DNA of 64,000 bases from Lepus europaeus (GCF_033115175.1 NC_084850.1:13051218-13115217), one strand, 5' to 3'. Positions 1 through 12,570 are shown, counted from the first letter of the stretch. The notes: generated by a model not told the origin, from the letters alone. A program made the numbers and translations.

Positions 1-170
1 TCCCATGCAGGTGCAGGGGCCCAAGGACCTGGGCCATCCTCCACTGCTTTCCTAGACCATAGCAGAGAGCTGAATCATGAGAGGAACAGCCAGGACCCAA
101 ACCGGCACACATACGGGATGTGGGTACCACAGGCATCAGATTTACCCTTTACACCAGAGTCCCAGCCCCC
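1..170 (-). repeat. C-SINE, cut by window start
   Basis: This is the 5' half of a lagomorph C-SINE read on the minus strand; the rest lies outside the window. The segments matching the SINE body (the 'gggcccaaggac' and 'agcagagagctg' blocks) occur in dozens of other copies here. The minus-strand head is at about 170, next to a run of C. Confidence 0.9.
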
Positions 171-204
171 CCAATTATTTTGCTGTGTGTGTGTTTATTT
201 TTTT

Positions 205-3200
205 CCAAAGAAACCTTTTATTTAATGAGTACAAATTTAATAAGTACAATTTTAGGAATATAGTGATCCTTCCCACCATACCCGCTCTCCCACCTCTACT
301 CCCCCTCCCCCTCCTCCTCCTCCCTCTCCCAGTCCCACTCTCCATTAAGATTCATTTTCAATTAACTTTATATGCAGAAGATAGCTCTATACTAAGTAAA
401 GATTTCAACAATTTGCATACACACAAAAAGCATAAAAAGCAGAACAAGTTTAGTTAATTCTCACAGTACAACTCATTGAGGACAAAGGTCCTGCATGGGA
501 AGTAAGTGCACACTGACTCTTGTTAATTTAACAATTAACATTCTTATGTACAATGTCAGTGATCATCCAAGGCTCTTGACATGAGCTGCCTAGGCTATGG
601 AAACTTCTTTAGTCCACTATCTCCGTCAGTATTTAGACAAGGCCATAAGCAAATTGGAAGTTCTCTCCTCCCTTCAGAGAAAAGTGGATCCTTTCTTGAT
701 GGCCACTTCTTTCCGTTGGGGTCTCATTCACTGAGATCCTTCATGTAGGGCACTTTTTGTTGGCTTTTCATGCCTGAAATGCTCTCATGGGCTTTTCAGC
801 CAGACCAGAATGCTTTAAGGGCTTATTCTGAGGTCAGAGTGATACTTAGAGAAATTGTCATTTTATGAGTCTGCAGTGTGGACTGCTTCCTATGTTGGAA
901 CATTCTCTCTTTTTTAATTCTATCATTATTATTAGACACTTGATATTACTTATATGACCCCCTTAACATTTAATCCTATCTATATGATCAATTTAACACT
1001 TAATATGATCACTTTAACTTTTAAGATGGCATTATTACTACCCAGCTTAATGGGTTTTGGGGCCCCATGGTAAATTTTTAGCTGTACCTTTAGAAGTAAG
1101 TCCATAGGAATGTATGTGGAACTATGCAGATTTACAGTTACAAACTTCCTCCTCTTTCTCTTATTCCCACTCTTATTTTCTACTGAGATCTATTTTCAAT
1201 TGACTTTATACACATATGATTAGTTCTATGTTAAGTAAAGAGTTCACCCATTGGTATTAAAAGAAAAAAAAATGTTCCTCAACAGTCAAGACGAGGTCTG
1301 CTCGAGTCATTGCTTTTCAAAGTGTCAATTTCACTTCTACAGGTTTCCCTTTTGATGCTGTGTTAGTTATCACAGATCAGGGTGGACATATGGTTGGGTT
1401 ACATGGCAGGTATATATTCAGATTTCTGAGATATCTCCACACTGTCTTCCATACTAGTTTTACCAGTTCACATTCCCACCAACAGTGGATTAGGGTACCT
1501 TTTCCCCCACATCCTCAGAATTTGTTGTTTGTTGATTTCTGTATCAAAGCCACTCTAACTGGGGTGAGGTGAAACCTCATTGTGCTTTTGATTTGCATTT
1601 CCTTGAAGGCTAGTGATCCCGAATATTTTTTCATTTGTCTGTTGGTCATTTGGATTTTCTCTTTTGAAAAATGCCTTTTTAAGTTCTTTTCCCATTTCTT
1701 AACTAGGTTGTTTGTTTTGCTGTTTTGGGGTTTCTTGATCTCTTCATATATTCTGGTTATTAATCATTTATTAGTTGCATAGTTTGCAAATAATTTCTCC
1801 CATTCTGTCAGTTGCCTCTTCACTTTCCTGACTGTTACTTTGCAGTACAGAAACTTCTTAATTTGATGTAATCCCATTTGTGAATTTTATCTTTGATTGC
1901 CTGTGCCTCTGGGGTCTTTTTCAAGAACTCTTTGTCTGTGCCAATGTCTTACAGGGTTTCCTTAATGCTCTCTAATAATTTGATGGTAAAAGGTCATAGA
2001 TTTAGGTCTTTAATCCATATTGAATGGATTTTTGTGTAAGGTATAAGGTCCTGCTTCATACCTCTGCATGTGGAAATCCAGTTTTCCTAGCACCATTTGT
2101 TGAAGACAGTCCTTGCTTCAGCCAGGGATTGGTCTTATTTCCTTGGTTGAATTTACGTTGGTTGTAGATGCTCGGATTCATTTCTGGCACTTCTCTTCTG
2201 TTTCATTGGTCTCTCTTTTTTAAAAAAAGATTTATTTTATTTATTTGAAAGTCAGAGTTACACAGAGAGAGGAGAGGCAGAGAGAGAGAGAGGTCTTCCA
2301 TCCGATGGTTCACTCCCCAATTGGTTGCAATGGCCGGAGCTGTGCCGATCCAAAGCCAGGAGCCAGGAGATTCTTCCAGGTTTCCCATGTGGGTGCAGGG
2401 GCCCAAGGACTTGGGCCATCTTCTACTGCTCTCCCAGGCTGTAGCAGAGAGCTGGATCAGAAGTGGAGCAGCCAGGACTAGAACCAGTGCCCATATGGGA
2501 TGCCGGTGCTTTAACCAGCTGCGCCACAGCACTGGCCTCCATCCATCTGTTTTTGTATCAGTACCAGGCTGTTTTGATTATAACTGCCTTGTAGTATGTT
2601 TTGGAATCTGGTATGGTGATGCCTCCAGCTTTGTTTTTGTTGTATAATATTGCTTTTGCTATTTGAGGTCTCCTGTGTTTCCATATGAATATCAGAGTCA
2701 TTTTTTCTAGATCTGAGAATGTCTTTTGTATTTGGATTGGTATTGCATTGAATCTGTAAATTGCTTTTGGAAGAATGGACATTTTGATGATATTGATTCT
2801 TCCAATCCATGAACTTGGATGTTTTTTCCATTTTTTGTATCTTCTTCTATTTTTTTCTTTAATGTTCTGTAATTCTCATCATAGAGATTTTTGACATCCT
2901 TGGTTCAATTTATCCCATGGTGTTTGATTTTTTTTCGTAGCTATTGTGCATTGGTTTGATCTTAGAAGTTCTTTCACAGCCATGGCATTATCTGTGTATA
3001 CAAAGACTTGTTTTTTGTGTATTGATTTTATACCCTGCTACCTTACTAAACTCTTGAGTTTAGTAGTTCCATAGTCTCTTGGTAGTGTCTTTTGGATCCC
3101 CTATATATAGAATCATGTCATCTGCAAATAGGGGTAGTTTGACTTCCTCTTTCCTGATTCAAATACCTTTGATTTCTTTTTCTTGCCTAATGGCTCTGAC

Positions 3201-3404
3201 TAAAACTTCCTGGACAATATTGAAAAGCAATGGTGAAAGTGGCCATCCTTGTCTGGTTCCGGATCTCAGTGAGAATGCTTCTAATTTTTCGCCATTCAAT
3301 AGGATGCTAGCCATGGGTTTGTCATAAATTGCCTTGATTTTGCTGAGGAACATTGTTTTTAAACCCATTTTGCTTAGAGTTTTCATCATGAAAGGGTGTT
3401 GTAT
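205..3404 (-). mobile_element. L1 LINE, 5'-truncated, antisense (3' UTR plus ORF2 C-terminal part)
   Basis: The minus strand reads a decayed L1. Frame 3159-3389 encodes reverse-transcriptase residues of the type [16 protein letters not shown]. Frame 2558-2782 encodes the conserved C-terminal block beginning [16 protein letters not shown]. An FADD catalytic motif (the YADD position of L1 RT) is visible on the minus strand near 3118-3140. The 3' UTR spans about 205-1345 and ends toward low coordinates in the T-rich tract. The element is truncated at about 3404, well inside ORF2, and frames are broken by stops and by the SINE at 2212-2537. It is a dead copy. The 3' UTR belongs to a different subfamily from those at 18480 and 32750. 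Confidence 0.9.
2212..2537 (-). mobile_element. C-SINE inserted in the L1 ORF2
   Basis: Minus-strand C-SINE. On the plus strand it starts with a T-rich tail and a GATTTATTTTATTTATTTG-type tail motif and ends with the head complement near 2537. It interrupts an L1 reading that continues on both sides ('ttggtct' before, 'ccatctg' after). Confidence 0.9.
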
Positions 3405-5399
3405 TTTACTGTGGATGTTCTGTAGGGATCAAAAACAAGATGACAGAGGGAGAACTGATATACCAGACAACATCTTAAATCTTTTGTTAACAGAAATTCT
3501 ATCATTCTTTACATTGACTATCATGTCATGAAAGTATGGTATAAAAAGAATTATTACTTCGTGATCATACAGATATGTATTTGATTCCTTTTGCTGCTTT
3601 TTACTTCCTTTGTGAGTGTGGACAAGTTACTTGAATTTTCTGAGTCTTAGTTTTCTGAACTCAAACCAATGCAGATAATCATTCTTTGTTCAGTAGGAGG
3701 GTGTTGTAAAGAACTAAAATAATTGGTCAGTACTTTGATAAACAGGAACAAGGATGGAGAATCTGACTCTAGACTATTCTGTAACACATGATAACTGGAG
3801 ATTGTGTTATAATCTTATGTCTAAAACAAAATATACCTGAACATTCATAGAATTTTACTTTGAAAGGCACAATGAGTTCACACAAGTTGTCAGATGATTA
3901 AGCCCCTCTACATTCATCTTCACCTTCACAGCCTGTTTTAGACAACATATTCTACTGTGCTATTGGCATCCCAGGATCATGTAGTTCCAAGGTGACATTT
4001 CAGAAACAGAATTAAAAGTAGTATTACATTGTGACTATCAAAAATTATCCTACTGCAAATCTCTATGGAGCTGCTTTCTAGTGGCTGTGTAAAAATGCTG
4101 GTTAATATTGCTGATGTGGCTTTATAATACTTCTATTTATGTTTACGTAGTATGATACAATGTTTGTGACTTTTATGTGTGTGTGTGTGTGTGTGTAAAC
4201 ATACATAGATTTCCAGGTAACTCAATAAATCTATCAGAGTGAATTGAACCTGCTAGCTATGCACATTATTAACACAGCATAATATATTTCAGAAGATAAG
4301 GTCTGCATTCCATTTAGTTTAACAGGAAAGCATTTTTTGTATAAGTCATTTTGGATAATCTTTCGTTTGCTCAGAGAGGTCAGACCGTCAGAATGCTTCT
4401 ATCTCCTCTTTATCTTATCACACTTGCCTTGTAACTCAAAGCTCACAAGTCAAACCTTGCGTTAATACTTCCCAACCCCTAACCAAAAGGAAGATGCTTC
4501 CTGGAGCAGATTAAATGTAGGTGACATAACAATTCTTGCCACTTCTTGAGGTAATAATTTTTAAAGTTCTTTGGCAACTTAGAAATAAGAAGGATTAAAA
4601 ACTTTTCGGTTAACTTTCAATGAAGTGCTGTTAGGCATTAAACATTCTTTAAAAAAAAAAATGACTGCAAAATTTTATCCGGAGTTGACATTTAAGCAAA
4701 ACTTTTCCATTGATGGTTTTCTAACGATGTTTTAGACTTGAAAGATGAGAAGCTTGACATAGGTATTTTTTTTAGTCATTATCTATTCATTGAGAAAGCT
4801 GGCATTGCCTTGAATGAATTACTGCACCTCATATTAGTATACATATATACCAATATATCTGTATAAGACACTCAAATAGTGCTATTAACACAAATGGGAG
4901 TAATATCAGCAATGCAAATGTATGGAAAAATTTGACATTATGATGAATTCATACAAAGCAATTTTAAAGTGATTCAGAAGCAGGTAGATTTCAAATAAAA
5001 CCTTAAGGACTTTGCTTTCACCTCAATAATTCAGGACAGATAACAATGTATGGCTGTGTTTTATGGCATATAATTGTTTCATACACATAAGTGATGGCTA
5101 CAGTGTTTATCATATCAGTCAAACTAGAAGACATGATGTGAATTGTATGCATTAAAAGAGTGGCAGTTTTGGATTCACTTTCTAAATGGAAGAAGGTTTA
5201 GCCTAGTATATTATAACAATAGTTAGAAGACCTAGAATGAATTACAGTAGCATAAAAATCCAATCAGGAAGCAACATTATTTAAATTCAGAGGAACTTGT
5301 GTGCATTAAGTAGCTGATAAATGGGACAGGTAATGAAGGTAGTTTGGCAATTTTGAGTCATCAACCTGCCTGGCTATAGCTCATTGTTGATCACATTCA
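3405..5399. other. Unique intergenic DNA, no gene seen
   Basis: I see no coding frame with family likeness and no recognisable interspersed repeat here. The only simple structure is a (GT)n run at about 4177-4196. Confidence 0.5.
4177..4196. repeat. (GT)n microsatellite
   Basis: About ten uninterrupted GT dinucleotides. Confidence 0.95.
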
Positions 5400-7320
5400 G
5401 ATCCTGAGTGGGAAAAAAACCAAGCTGGAGTCATTGCAATACCTGACTTCAAAGCACTCTGCAAAGCTATTGTAATTAAAGCAGTCTGTTATTGGCGTGA
5501 AAACTGACACAAAATGGATCAGAAGAGAGCTCAGAAATTAATCCATGCAGTTTTAAACAACTGCTTTTTGACAAAAATGCCCAGACCATACAATGGAGAA
5601 AGGATAATCTCTTCCAATAATGATGCTGGCAAAGCTGGATGATATGTATACAAAATGAAATTAGATCCCTACCTCTCACTGTATTCAAAAATCAACTCAA
5701 GATGGATCAAAGACCTAAATTTAAGGTCTGAGACTATGAATTTGCTGAAAGACAAGATAGGAGAAACAATTCAAGACATTGCTGTAGGTGATGACTTCTT
5801 GGATAAGACCCCTGAAGCACAGGCAACAAAAACAAAACTCAACAAATGGGATTATATCAAACACAGAGCCTTCAGCACTGCAAGGGAAATAATTGGCAGA
5901 GTGAATCAAATAGAATGGGGAAAATATTTGCAAGCTACTTCTCTGACAAAGGATTAATATCCAGAAAATATCAGAAATTCCAAAAAACTCAACAACAGAA
6001 ACAAGCAACCCTGTTAAGAAATGGACAAATGAAACACAAATGGTCAACAAATTTATTTAAAAAAATACTCAGCATCAATATCTATCAGGGAAATGCAAAT
6101 CAAAACCACAGTGAGATATCACCTTACTCCTGTCAAAATAGTCAAAATCCAAAAGACTGGGAATAACAAATGCTGATAAGGCTGTGGAGAAAGGGGAACT
6201 CTATGCAATGTTGTTGGAAGTGTTAATTATTGTAGCCACTGTGGGAAGCAGTATGGATAGTTCTTAGAAACCTAGAAATGGGCTGGTGCCGTGGCTTAAC
6301 AGGCTAATCCTCCGCCTTGCGGCCCCGGCACACCGGGTTCTATTCCTGGTTGGGGCGCCGGATTCTATCCTGGTTGCCTCTCTTCCAGGCTAGCTCTCTG
6401 CTATGGCCCGGGAAGGCAGTGGAGGATGGCCCAAGTGCTTGGGCCTTGCACTCCATGGGAGACCAGGAGAAGCACCTGGCTCCTGGCTTCAGATCAGTGA
6501 GATGCACTGGCCGCAGCGGCCATTGGAGGGTGAACCAACGACAAAAAGGAAGACCTTTCTCTCTGTCTCTCTCTCTCTCTCACTATCCACTCTGCCTGTC
6601 AAAAAAAAAAAAAGAAAAAAGAAACCTAGAAATGGAAATGTCATGTGATCCATCAATCCTACTATTGGGTATATACCAAAAAGACATGAACACATAGTAT
6701 CAAAGAGATACCTGCACTACCATACTATAGAAATACTGTACACAATAGCCAGAATATGGAATCAGCCAAGGTGTCCATCATCAGATGCATAAATTAATTA
6801 AAATAAATTCATTAAATGAATACATTAATTTTAAAATGCAGCACATTATTCAATTATTAAAAATAAAATTCTTTCATTTGTATCAGAATAATTGCAACTG
6901 GAGGACATCATGTTGAGTGCAATAAGCTAGACATACAAATACAAATATAGCATCTTCTCCCTTATATGTAGGGGCTAATTTTTTTTAAATCAGAAAAACA
7001 AAAGCATACAAAAAAGAAATGCCTGTGTGTATCAGTTTTGCTGCAAATATAGTGTTTTATCAGAGTTCCTTTAAATCTTTCTCAAATGGTTAAGAATGGT
7101 ATACTACTGTAGGTCTAATGAGCTGTTACTCTTAAAATTTATTGTATGTGTGTGGAATAGACATCTTTTTATTTGATTATTGTTTATAGCCCTTGTATAC
7201 ATTCCTGCTGAAGTAAAGTCTTTTTACTTTTTGTTTGTTGAGCCCTTTATTTGGTGGAGCATTAAACCTTTGTCTATAATATGGATTAAAATATGTTATC
7301 ACAAAAATAAAATAATAATA
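5400..7320 (+). mobile_element. Old L1 (L1M-like), ORF2 C-terminus and 3' UTR, sense
   Basis: Frame 5655-5957 encodes the L1 ORF2 tail, including INSRWIKDLNLRSETMNLL and a NKWDYIKHRAFSTA-type block, followed by a stop. The text at 6090-6240 and 6650-6960 follows the mammalian L1 3' region ('ggaaatgcaaatcaaaacc', 'tggatcagccaagg'-type phrases, ending in a 'gtgagtgcaataagc'-type block). The 3' tail ends in A-rich sequence near 7320. A C-SINE splits it at 6281-6619. Frameshifts and stops mark it as inactive. Confidence 0.85.
6281..6619 (+). mobile_element. C-SINE with 15-bp target duplication
   Basis: Nearly full-length sense C-SINE with a TCTCTC tail and poly-A. It is bounded by AGAAACCTAGAAATG at 6266-6280 and again at 6620-6634, a perfect 15-bp target-site duplication, which shows LINE-driven insertion into the older L1. 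The B-box region reads 'gggttctattcctgg', one base off the usual GGTTCTAGTCC. Confidence 0.97.
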
Positions 7321-8516
7321 TAATGTAAACTGTATTATAAATTGTCACAACCTATTACACTGGAGAAGCTATTAGGTGACGTGACTCATGCCCACAAGGC
7401 TCATGGAAGACAGCGCCAGTCATCACCTCTGCTACTAGAGGTGTCATGCTAATGAGATGCATTCAGAAAGAGCATGGTGTCTTGTGGGTATAAGCAGTGA
7501 ATATACTATACTGCACAGTTCTCCAATTGCTTTATTTTCTTGCTGTTTCAAACTAAGTGGTTAACATCTGAAGATTTAACTAAAGGATGGTGGACTCTAC
7601 CAAATTATATCATGGAGATGTTTCATAAAAAAATTCCTAAAGAATCATTTTAACTCACAAAGACTTTGGATATTTGAAAATAAACTTTGTACCTAGTCAT
7701 AGAGATCTAAGGTTCCTTTGTTGAACCAAGGTAAAATTTCACCTGTTCCAAATAGAGATTAGAGATGGGAAGATGAAAGATGAAATACGCAATCATTCTC
7801 TGTGAGTTCCAGTCTAGACTGATGGTCCACTTAAGTAAAAATTATGCTCCTGGTAATGGTGGTGGGGAGTTCATAGTTCCATTTGTGATGAAGCTAACCT
7901 CTATCAAGACTGGGGATGAAGCAAGAATTTTAAGGGTAGGGAATGTGGGGATTGAGGGAAAAAGAACCAGGACAGTTTACTCCAGGATTAAAGCTCAATT
8001 GTGTGTCAAATATTGGCTGTTGTTTAGTGGCAAATGTTTGTGAGTAATACCCTGGCACAAAGATTAATTATAAACAAAGTTGATAAGTCACAGACATTAA
8101 CTGAATTAGATGGTAAGAGAAAGGGTCGGTATCCTCAAAATATAGAAGGTAACCAAATTTCACTGGAGGTGGCCTCTAAATTTTAACCAAAAGATTCCTA
8201 ACTCCTATACAGAATGGAATGATTTTCAGAGTTAACCAATGATGGTTGAGCAGTGAATTTTGTCCTCAACTCTGAATTTGGGTTATTTAATTTTGAGAAG
8301 ATCCAGGATGATGTAGATAATGCAGTTAGACCAGGAGAAGAAACAACAGAGGACAAAATCAAATGGAGACCAGAAATGGAGGCAGGAGAATAACAAATAT
8401 CTGTGGTCCATTGTTTCCAGGCTGTATGACCCCAAGTAGTGAAAGATAGGAGAAATACATGTCAATGGCCTTGCTAATGAACATGCTACAGGTAAAGCCA
8501 GAGCATGTACTAGGGG
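7321..8516. other. Unique DNA, no gene seen
   Basis: No recognisable repeat or coding similarity. The longest open frame (7780-8043, plus, 87 codons) has no family likeness I can name and is probably chance. Confidence 0.45.
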
Positions 8517-8634
8517 GCATAAAAAAGTTCATGGAAAAATGGAATTAAAAGATGTTTATTTTGATACAGAAAAAAATTTAAGTTCAAACTGAATTTTTGC
8601 AAAACACAAATTTTCCATGAATTTTTTGAGGATC
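8517..8634. mobile_element. Mariner-like MITE with terminal inverted repeats
   Basis: A short palindromic element of about 118 bp. The left end (AAAAAAGTTCATGGAAAA) is the near reverse complement of the right end (TTTTCCATGAATTTTTT). Copies of the same family occur at 12305-12430, 36385-36486, 48722-48782 and 56038-56152. It has no coding capacity. The mariner label is from the look of the termini and is not certain. Confidence 0.7.
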
Positions 8635-8747
8635 CATTGTATACTGCAGCTATGAAATTAGGTAATACAGAATAATGTGACATACAACTATTGGGAGCAA
8701 TTATTAAAAATCTTTTATCAAAAATAAAATATAAAAAATAAGAACCC

Positions 8748-9052
8748 CAGGACTGGTGCCATGTTGTAGTATCCCATATCAGAGTGCTGGTTCAACTTTC
8801 AGCTCTTACACATTCAATCCAGCTTCCTTTTGTTAATGTGCCTGGGAAAGCAGTGTACAATGGTCCATGCAGTTGAGCCCCTGTCACCCATGTCTGAGAC
8901 CTGGATGGAGTTCTTTGCTCCTGGCTTTAGCTTGACCCAACCTTGGCCTTTGTGGTCTTTCGAGGAGTAAACAAGTGGATGGAAGATCTAGCTGTCTCTG
9001 TCACTGTTATTCAAACAAGCAAAGGAACAAATAGATGAATCTTAAAAAAAAA
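8748..9052 (+). repeat. Old C-SINE
   Basis: Diverged sense C-SINE. It keeps the 'tgcctgggaaagcagt', 'gacctggatggag' and 'gtggatggaagatct' blocks and an A-rich end at about 9040-9050. Confidence 0.85.
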
Positions 9053-9384
9053 TCTCTTTTCTGTGCTCAATTTGGGTTAAGAACACAAAAGTCAAGATAA
9101 TTCAAATGAATTTTCTGAATTTATTTATTTTTTAAATTCTGCATCAATGTATATTTTCATGATGGAATTTAGCATCAGATCCCACTACATTAAAAATTTC
9201 TTGTGTGTCAAAAATCTCTTCTGAATGATCAAAACTTTCTATCCTTTGTGGTATTTCTTCACCTTGACAATTCAACTACCTTCAAAAATGTATTTCTGTG
9301 TATTTTCCCTTTAGTACAATATTAGCCACAATTGTGTCATTTTAAGCAGAGTGTTAAAATTTTCACAGTAGCTCTGAACCGTGT

Positions 9385-9530
9385 CATTTATTCCATCTAA
9401 CACTCCTATGAGGCACCTATTTACACTATTTTAAAGGTTATGTAACTGGACCTGGAAGCAGCAAGATAAGATACACTGGTAGGAATCTCAGCACTCACAT
9501 TTTGAGTCCAGTATCCTCTGATTTAAAGAA
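9385..9530 (+). repeat. Possible MIR fragment
   Basis: The text 'ctcctatgaggcacctattt' followed by 'ttaaaggttatgtaactgg' resembles the core and 3' part of a MIR SINE. Divergence is high, so this is tentative. Confidence 0.35.
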
Positions 9531-10147
9531 TCACACTTTTTTTTCTGTGTATTTTGCCCCTAGATTATTAGCATGAGTAGAGGGACTCTCCATTTACAGA
9601 TGAGAAACTGAGAAATAACAATGGTGCTATATATTGAACAAACAACTATCAGCTTTACTGATGTCTAAATAAAATAAAATATACACATTCTATGTTTACA
9701 GTTTAATGAATTTTGACAAATGCCACTGGGTAACCAACATCTCATTCAAATAATTGAATATTGCATCACCTCAGAAATTTTCTTCATGCCTCATTATATA
9801 TAATTACCTACCCTCACCACATGAGAGCACTGATTTGGATTCTGTATCTATAGATTATTTTTGTTGGTGCTATAACTTGACATAAAATCATACAAGTTTT
9901 CATGTCTATATTTCTTATCATCCATTTTTGAAAAATTCTTCAATGTCATTGTGAGATAAGTAGTCCAAGTATTTTACAAAATTAACTAATGTCACATTGT
10001 ATATCACAATTGTTTCATTCGCACACCAATGGATACACATTAGAATAATTTGCAATTTGGGGGCATCATGTAAAAAGCTGCTATAAGTACTCTTTCACAA
10101 ATTTCTGTGCAAATATATGACTTGTTTCGTGACAAAAAATACTTTGG

Positions 10148-10487
10148 GCCGGCGCCGCGGCTCACTAGGCTAATCCTCCACCTTGCGGCGCCGGCACACC
10201 GGGTTCTAGTCCCGGTCGGGGCACTGATCCTGTCCCGGTTGCCCCTCTTCCAGGCCAGCTCTCTGCTGTGGCTAGGGAGTGCAGTGGAGGATGGCCCAAG
10301 TCCTTGGGCCCTGCACCCCATGGGAGACCAGGAGAAGCACCTGGCTCCTGCCATCGGAACAGCGCGGTGCGCCGGCCGCAGCGCGCTACTGCGGCGGCCA
10401 TTGGAGGGTGAACCAACGGCAAAAATGAAGACCTTTCTCTCTCTCTCTCTCTCTCACTATCCACTCTGCCTGTCAAAAAAAAAAAAA
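10148..10487 (+). mobile_element. Young full-length C-SINE with target duplication
   Basis: One of the best-preserved C-SINEs in the window, with a GC-rich head (GGCCGGCGCCGCGG) typical of young copies. The Pol III A box lies around 10158-10170 and the B box GGTTCTAGTCC is at 10202-10212. A CT-rich stretch and poly-A close it. The target duplication AAAAAATACTTTGG is at about 10134-10147 and again ending at 10495. Both promoter boxes look intact, so Pol III transcription is plausible. Confidence 0.96.
10202..10212 (+). promoter_or_regulatory. Pol III B box of the C-SINE
   Basis: GGTTCTAGTCC fits the tRNA-type B-box consensus (RGTTCRANYCC) with at most one change. It sits about 55 bp into the element, as expected for a tRNA-derived promoter. 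Confidence 0.75.
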
Positions 10488-10964
10488 TACTTTGGAGTGA
10501 ATCTGCTGTCAAATTGCTTTCCAAGGTTTTGCGAAACATTTTAACTACTATCAGCAAAGAAATAATGTCCCAGTTTGTGTCCCTCAACAGCTCTTGATGT
10601 TATCAGTCTTTTGAGTTTTAATCATCCTAGAGAATATGTAATGATTGTCTATGTGTGGCTTTAATATTTCAAAAACAAATAATGATGTTTATAATCTTTT
10701 TATGTACTATAATATTTTATGTATTGTAATATCTGTATCTCTTTGTGCAAAACATATATTCAAATATTTTGTCCACTTAAAATATCATTTTGTTTGACCT
10801 CTTATTATTTAATTATAAGTTCTTTATATAAGTATATTCTGGATACAAGTCAAAGATAACTTCTGTAAGTTGATTTTTATTTTTGACAGTATTTTGAAGA
10901 ACAGGCTCCAATTTTGATGAAGTTAAAGTTTTTGCCATTTTTATGTTTTTATTTTAATTCATAC

Positions 10965-11545
10965 TTTATTAGTTTTTGATTGCTGCATAACAAATTGTCA
11001 CAAGCTTAGTGACTTTAAATAGCACACATTTATTTTCTCAGATTCTGTGAGTCAGCAGTCTGAACACAGCTTACTTGAGCTTTCTGCTTAGAGCCTTAAA
11101 GTTATAATGAAGAAGTCAGGCAGAGTATGGTTTGGAGTCTCAACTGAGGAACATTCTGCTAACTCACGCAGGTTGTTAGAAACATTTTTGTTGTTGTTGT
11201 TGTTGTTGTAAGATAAAGCATCCTGGCTTATTTGTGACTGCCATACAAAACCTTCCTTCAGTTTCTAGAGGTTGCCAATAGTTCCTAGTTCCACATGAGC
11301 TCTCCTAATATGGCCACTAACTCTATCCGGATACAAGTAGGACTTCTGATACAAGTCTGTTACAAGATGAAGTTTAACATAATATAATCAAGGGAATGAT
11401 GTTTCAACATCTTTGCCATATTTTGGGCTACAAAAGAGTCACAAATCCTATCAACACTTAAACAAATGCACTGCATGGAAATGTGAATACCAGGAGTTGG
11501 CATTGATGGGAGCCATCTTAGAGAGTCTGGTCATCTGTTATAGGG
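10965..11545 (-). repeat. Ancient interspersed repeat, family unresolved
   Basis: The phrase 'gctgcataacaaattgtcac' then 'cttagtgactttaaat' then 'catttattttctcag' is a hallmark of an old mammalian LTR or DNA-transposon family read antisense. The far end ('ggaaatgtgaataccaggag') matches the same family's other terminus as I remember it. A (TTG)n run lies at 11188-11211. I cannot assign the family by eye. Confidence 0.5.
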
Positions 11546-11559
11546 AGTTCATACTTTTC

Positions 11560-11880
11560 ATGTCATGTTGAGACAATCTTTGTCTACTCCAATAAAATAC
11601 TTCCCTAGGTGATTTCTTCTAGAGGAGTTATAGTTTTAGGATTTGTGTTTAGGTCTATCATCCATAAGGAATTAAAGTGTGTGTGTGTGTGTGTGTCCAG
11701 CAAGAATAAGGGATAAACGTTCAATTTTACATGGCTATAAGCCCAAAACCATTTGTTGAAAAACTCTTTCCCTATTAAATTATGTAGCTGCCCTTTTGAA
11801 AAATCAATTGGGTACATAAGTGTGGATGCCTTTCTGAACTTTTCATTATAATAATCCCAATCAAAGCTTTGCAAGGTAAA
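11560..11880 (-). mobile_element. Ancient L1 ORF2 fragment, antisense
   Basis: On the plus strand the text 'accatttgttgaaaaactc' followed by 'aaaatcaattgggtacataa' is the antisense of L1 ORF2 downstream of the RT domain. A (GT)n tract at 11676-11697 is embedded. Confidence 0.65.
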
Positions 11881-11954
11881 TGAAAACTTAAAAACATTAT
11901 TTCAGTGACTTGGTTCTCAATTCTTCCACAGAGAAACCAGAGTTAAAATCATAT

Positions 11955-12282
11955 AAAGTGATATAGGAAGAGCAGGTGATTTGACTTATGATTCAGATGC
12001 CATTTAAGATAGCCAAACTCCACATGGGAGAGCGTGGGTTTGAGTTCCAGCTCTATTCCCAATTCTAGCTTCCAAGTAATATACACCCAAGGGGGCAGCA
12101 GATGATGGCTCAAGTAGGAGAGTCTGCCATGCACTGTGAGAACTTCATTGAATTCCTGACACCTGTGTTTGGCCTGATTCAGCACCTGCTGTTGGGGACA
12201 ATTGGGGAAGTAGGCTAGTAGATGAAAGATGCATCTCTGTCTCTGTCTCTCTCTCTGTATTTAAAATAAATTAAATAAATTG
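11955..12282 (+). repeat. Old C-SINE
   Basis: Diverged sense C-SINE. A B-box-like 'ggtttgagttcca', the 'gatggctcaagtagg' block, a TCTCTG tail and a short AAATAAATTAAATAAAT end are visible. Confidence 0.75.
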
Positions 12283-12304
12283 CCATAGAATAAACGTTGG
12301 TATG

Positions 12305-12430
12305 AGGACTCTTCAAAAAGTTCAGAAAAACGTATGTTATGAAGAAACCTATGAATTAATTTCCAAACTTTCCTTCACCAAAGCAAATTTATATTTAATT
12401 GTATTTCCCATGAACTTTTTGACACATCCT
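12305..12430. mobile_element. Mariner-like MITE
   Basis: Same family as 8517-8634. The left end GGACTCTTCAAAAAGTTCA is nearly the reverse complement of the right end 'tgaactttttgacacatcc'. Confidence 0.7.
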
Positions 12431-12570
12431 AATGTATTACATGACATCTAGAATATTAACATTAACTTTCTCTCATAGAAGTCACTTGAAGCATAGATTA
12501 TTCCATTAGAATGTATGATTTTCTTTATGTTGACACCAGACTATTCTGATTACTATAATTTCAGAGCACT

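Larger units (their letters stand above)
9690..10960 (-). mobile_element. Ancient L1 3' end (L1ME-like), antisense
   Basis: Read on the plus strand this follows the antisense 3' region of old mammalian L1s: 'gaattttgacaaatgcca', 'aagctgctataa', 'caaattgctttccaa'. It is split by a much younger C-SINE at 10148-10487. No usable frame remains. Confidence 0.7.

Noticed and set aside
77-457. 126-codon plus frame
   Set aside because: It crosses from a SINE into the antisense L1 3' UTR with a Pro/Leu run from the C-rich tract; no family likeness.
2203-2647. Overlapping open frames on both strands
   Set aside because: They are translations of a C-SINE; the same peptides recur at 10040, 13409, 16879, 22021, 27562, 31139, 48166 and 62873.
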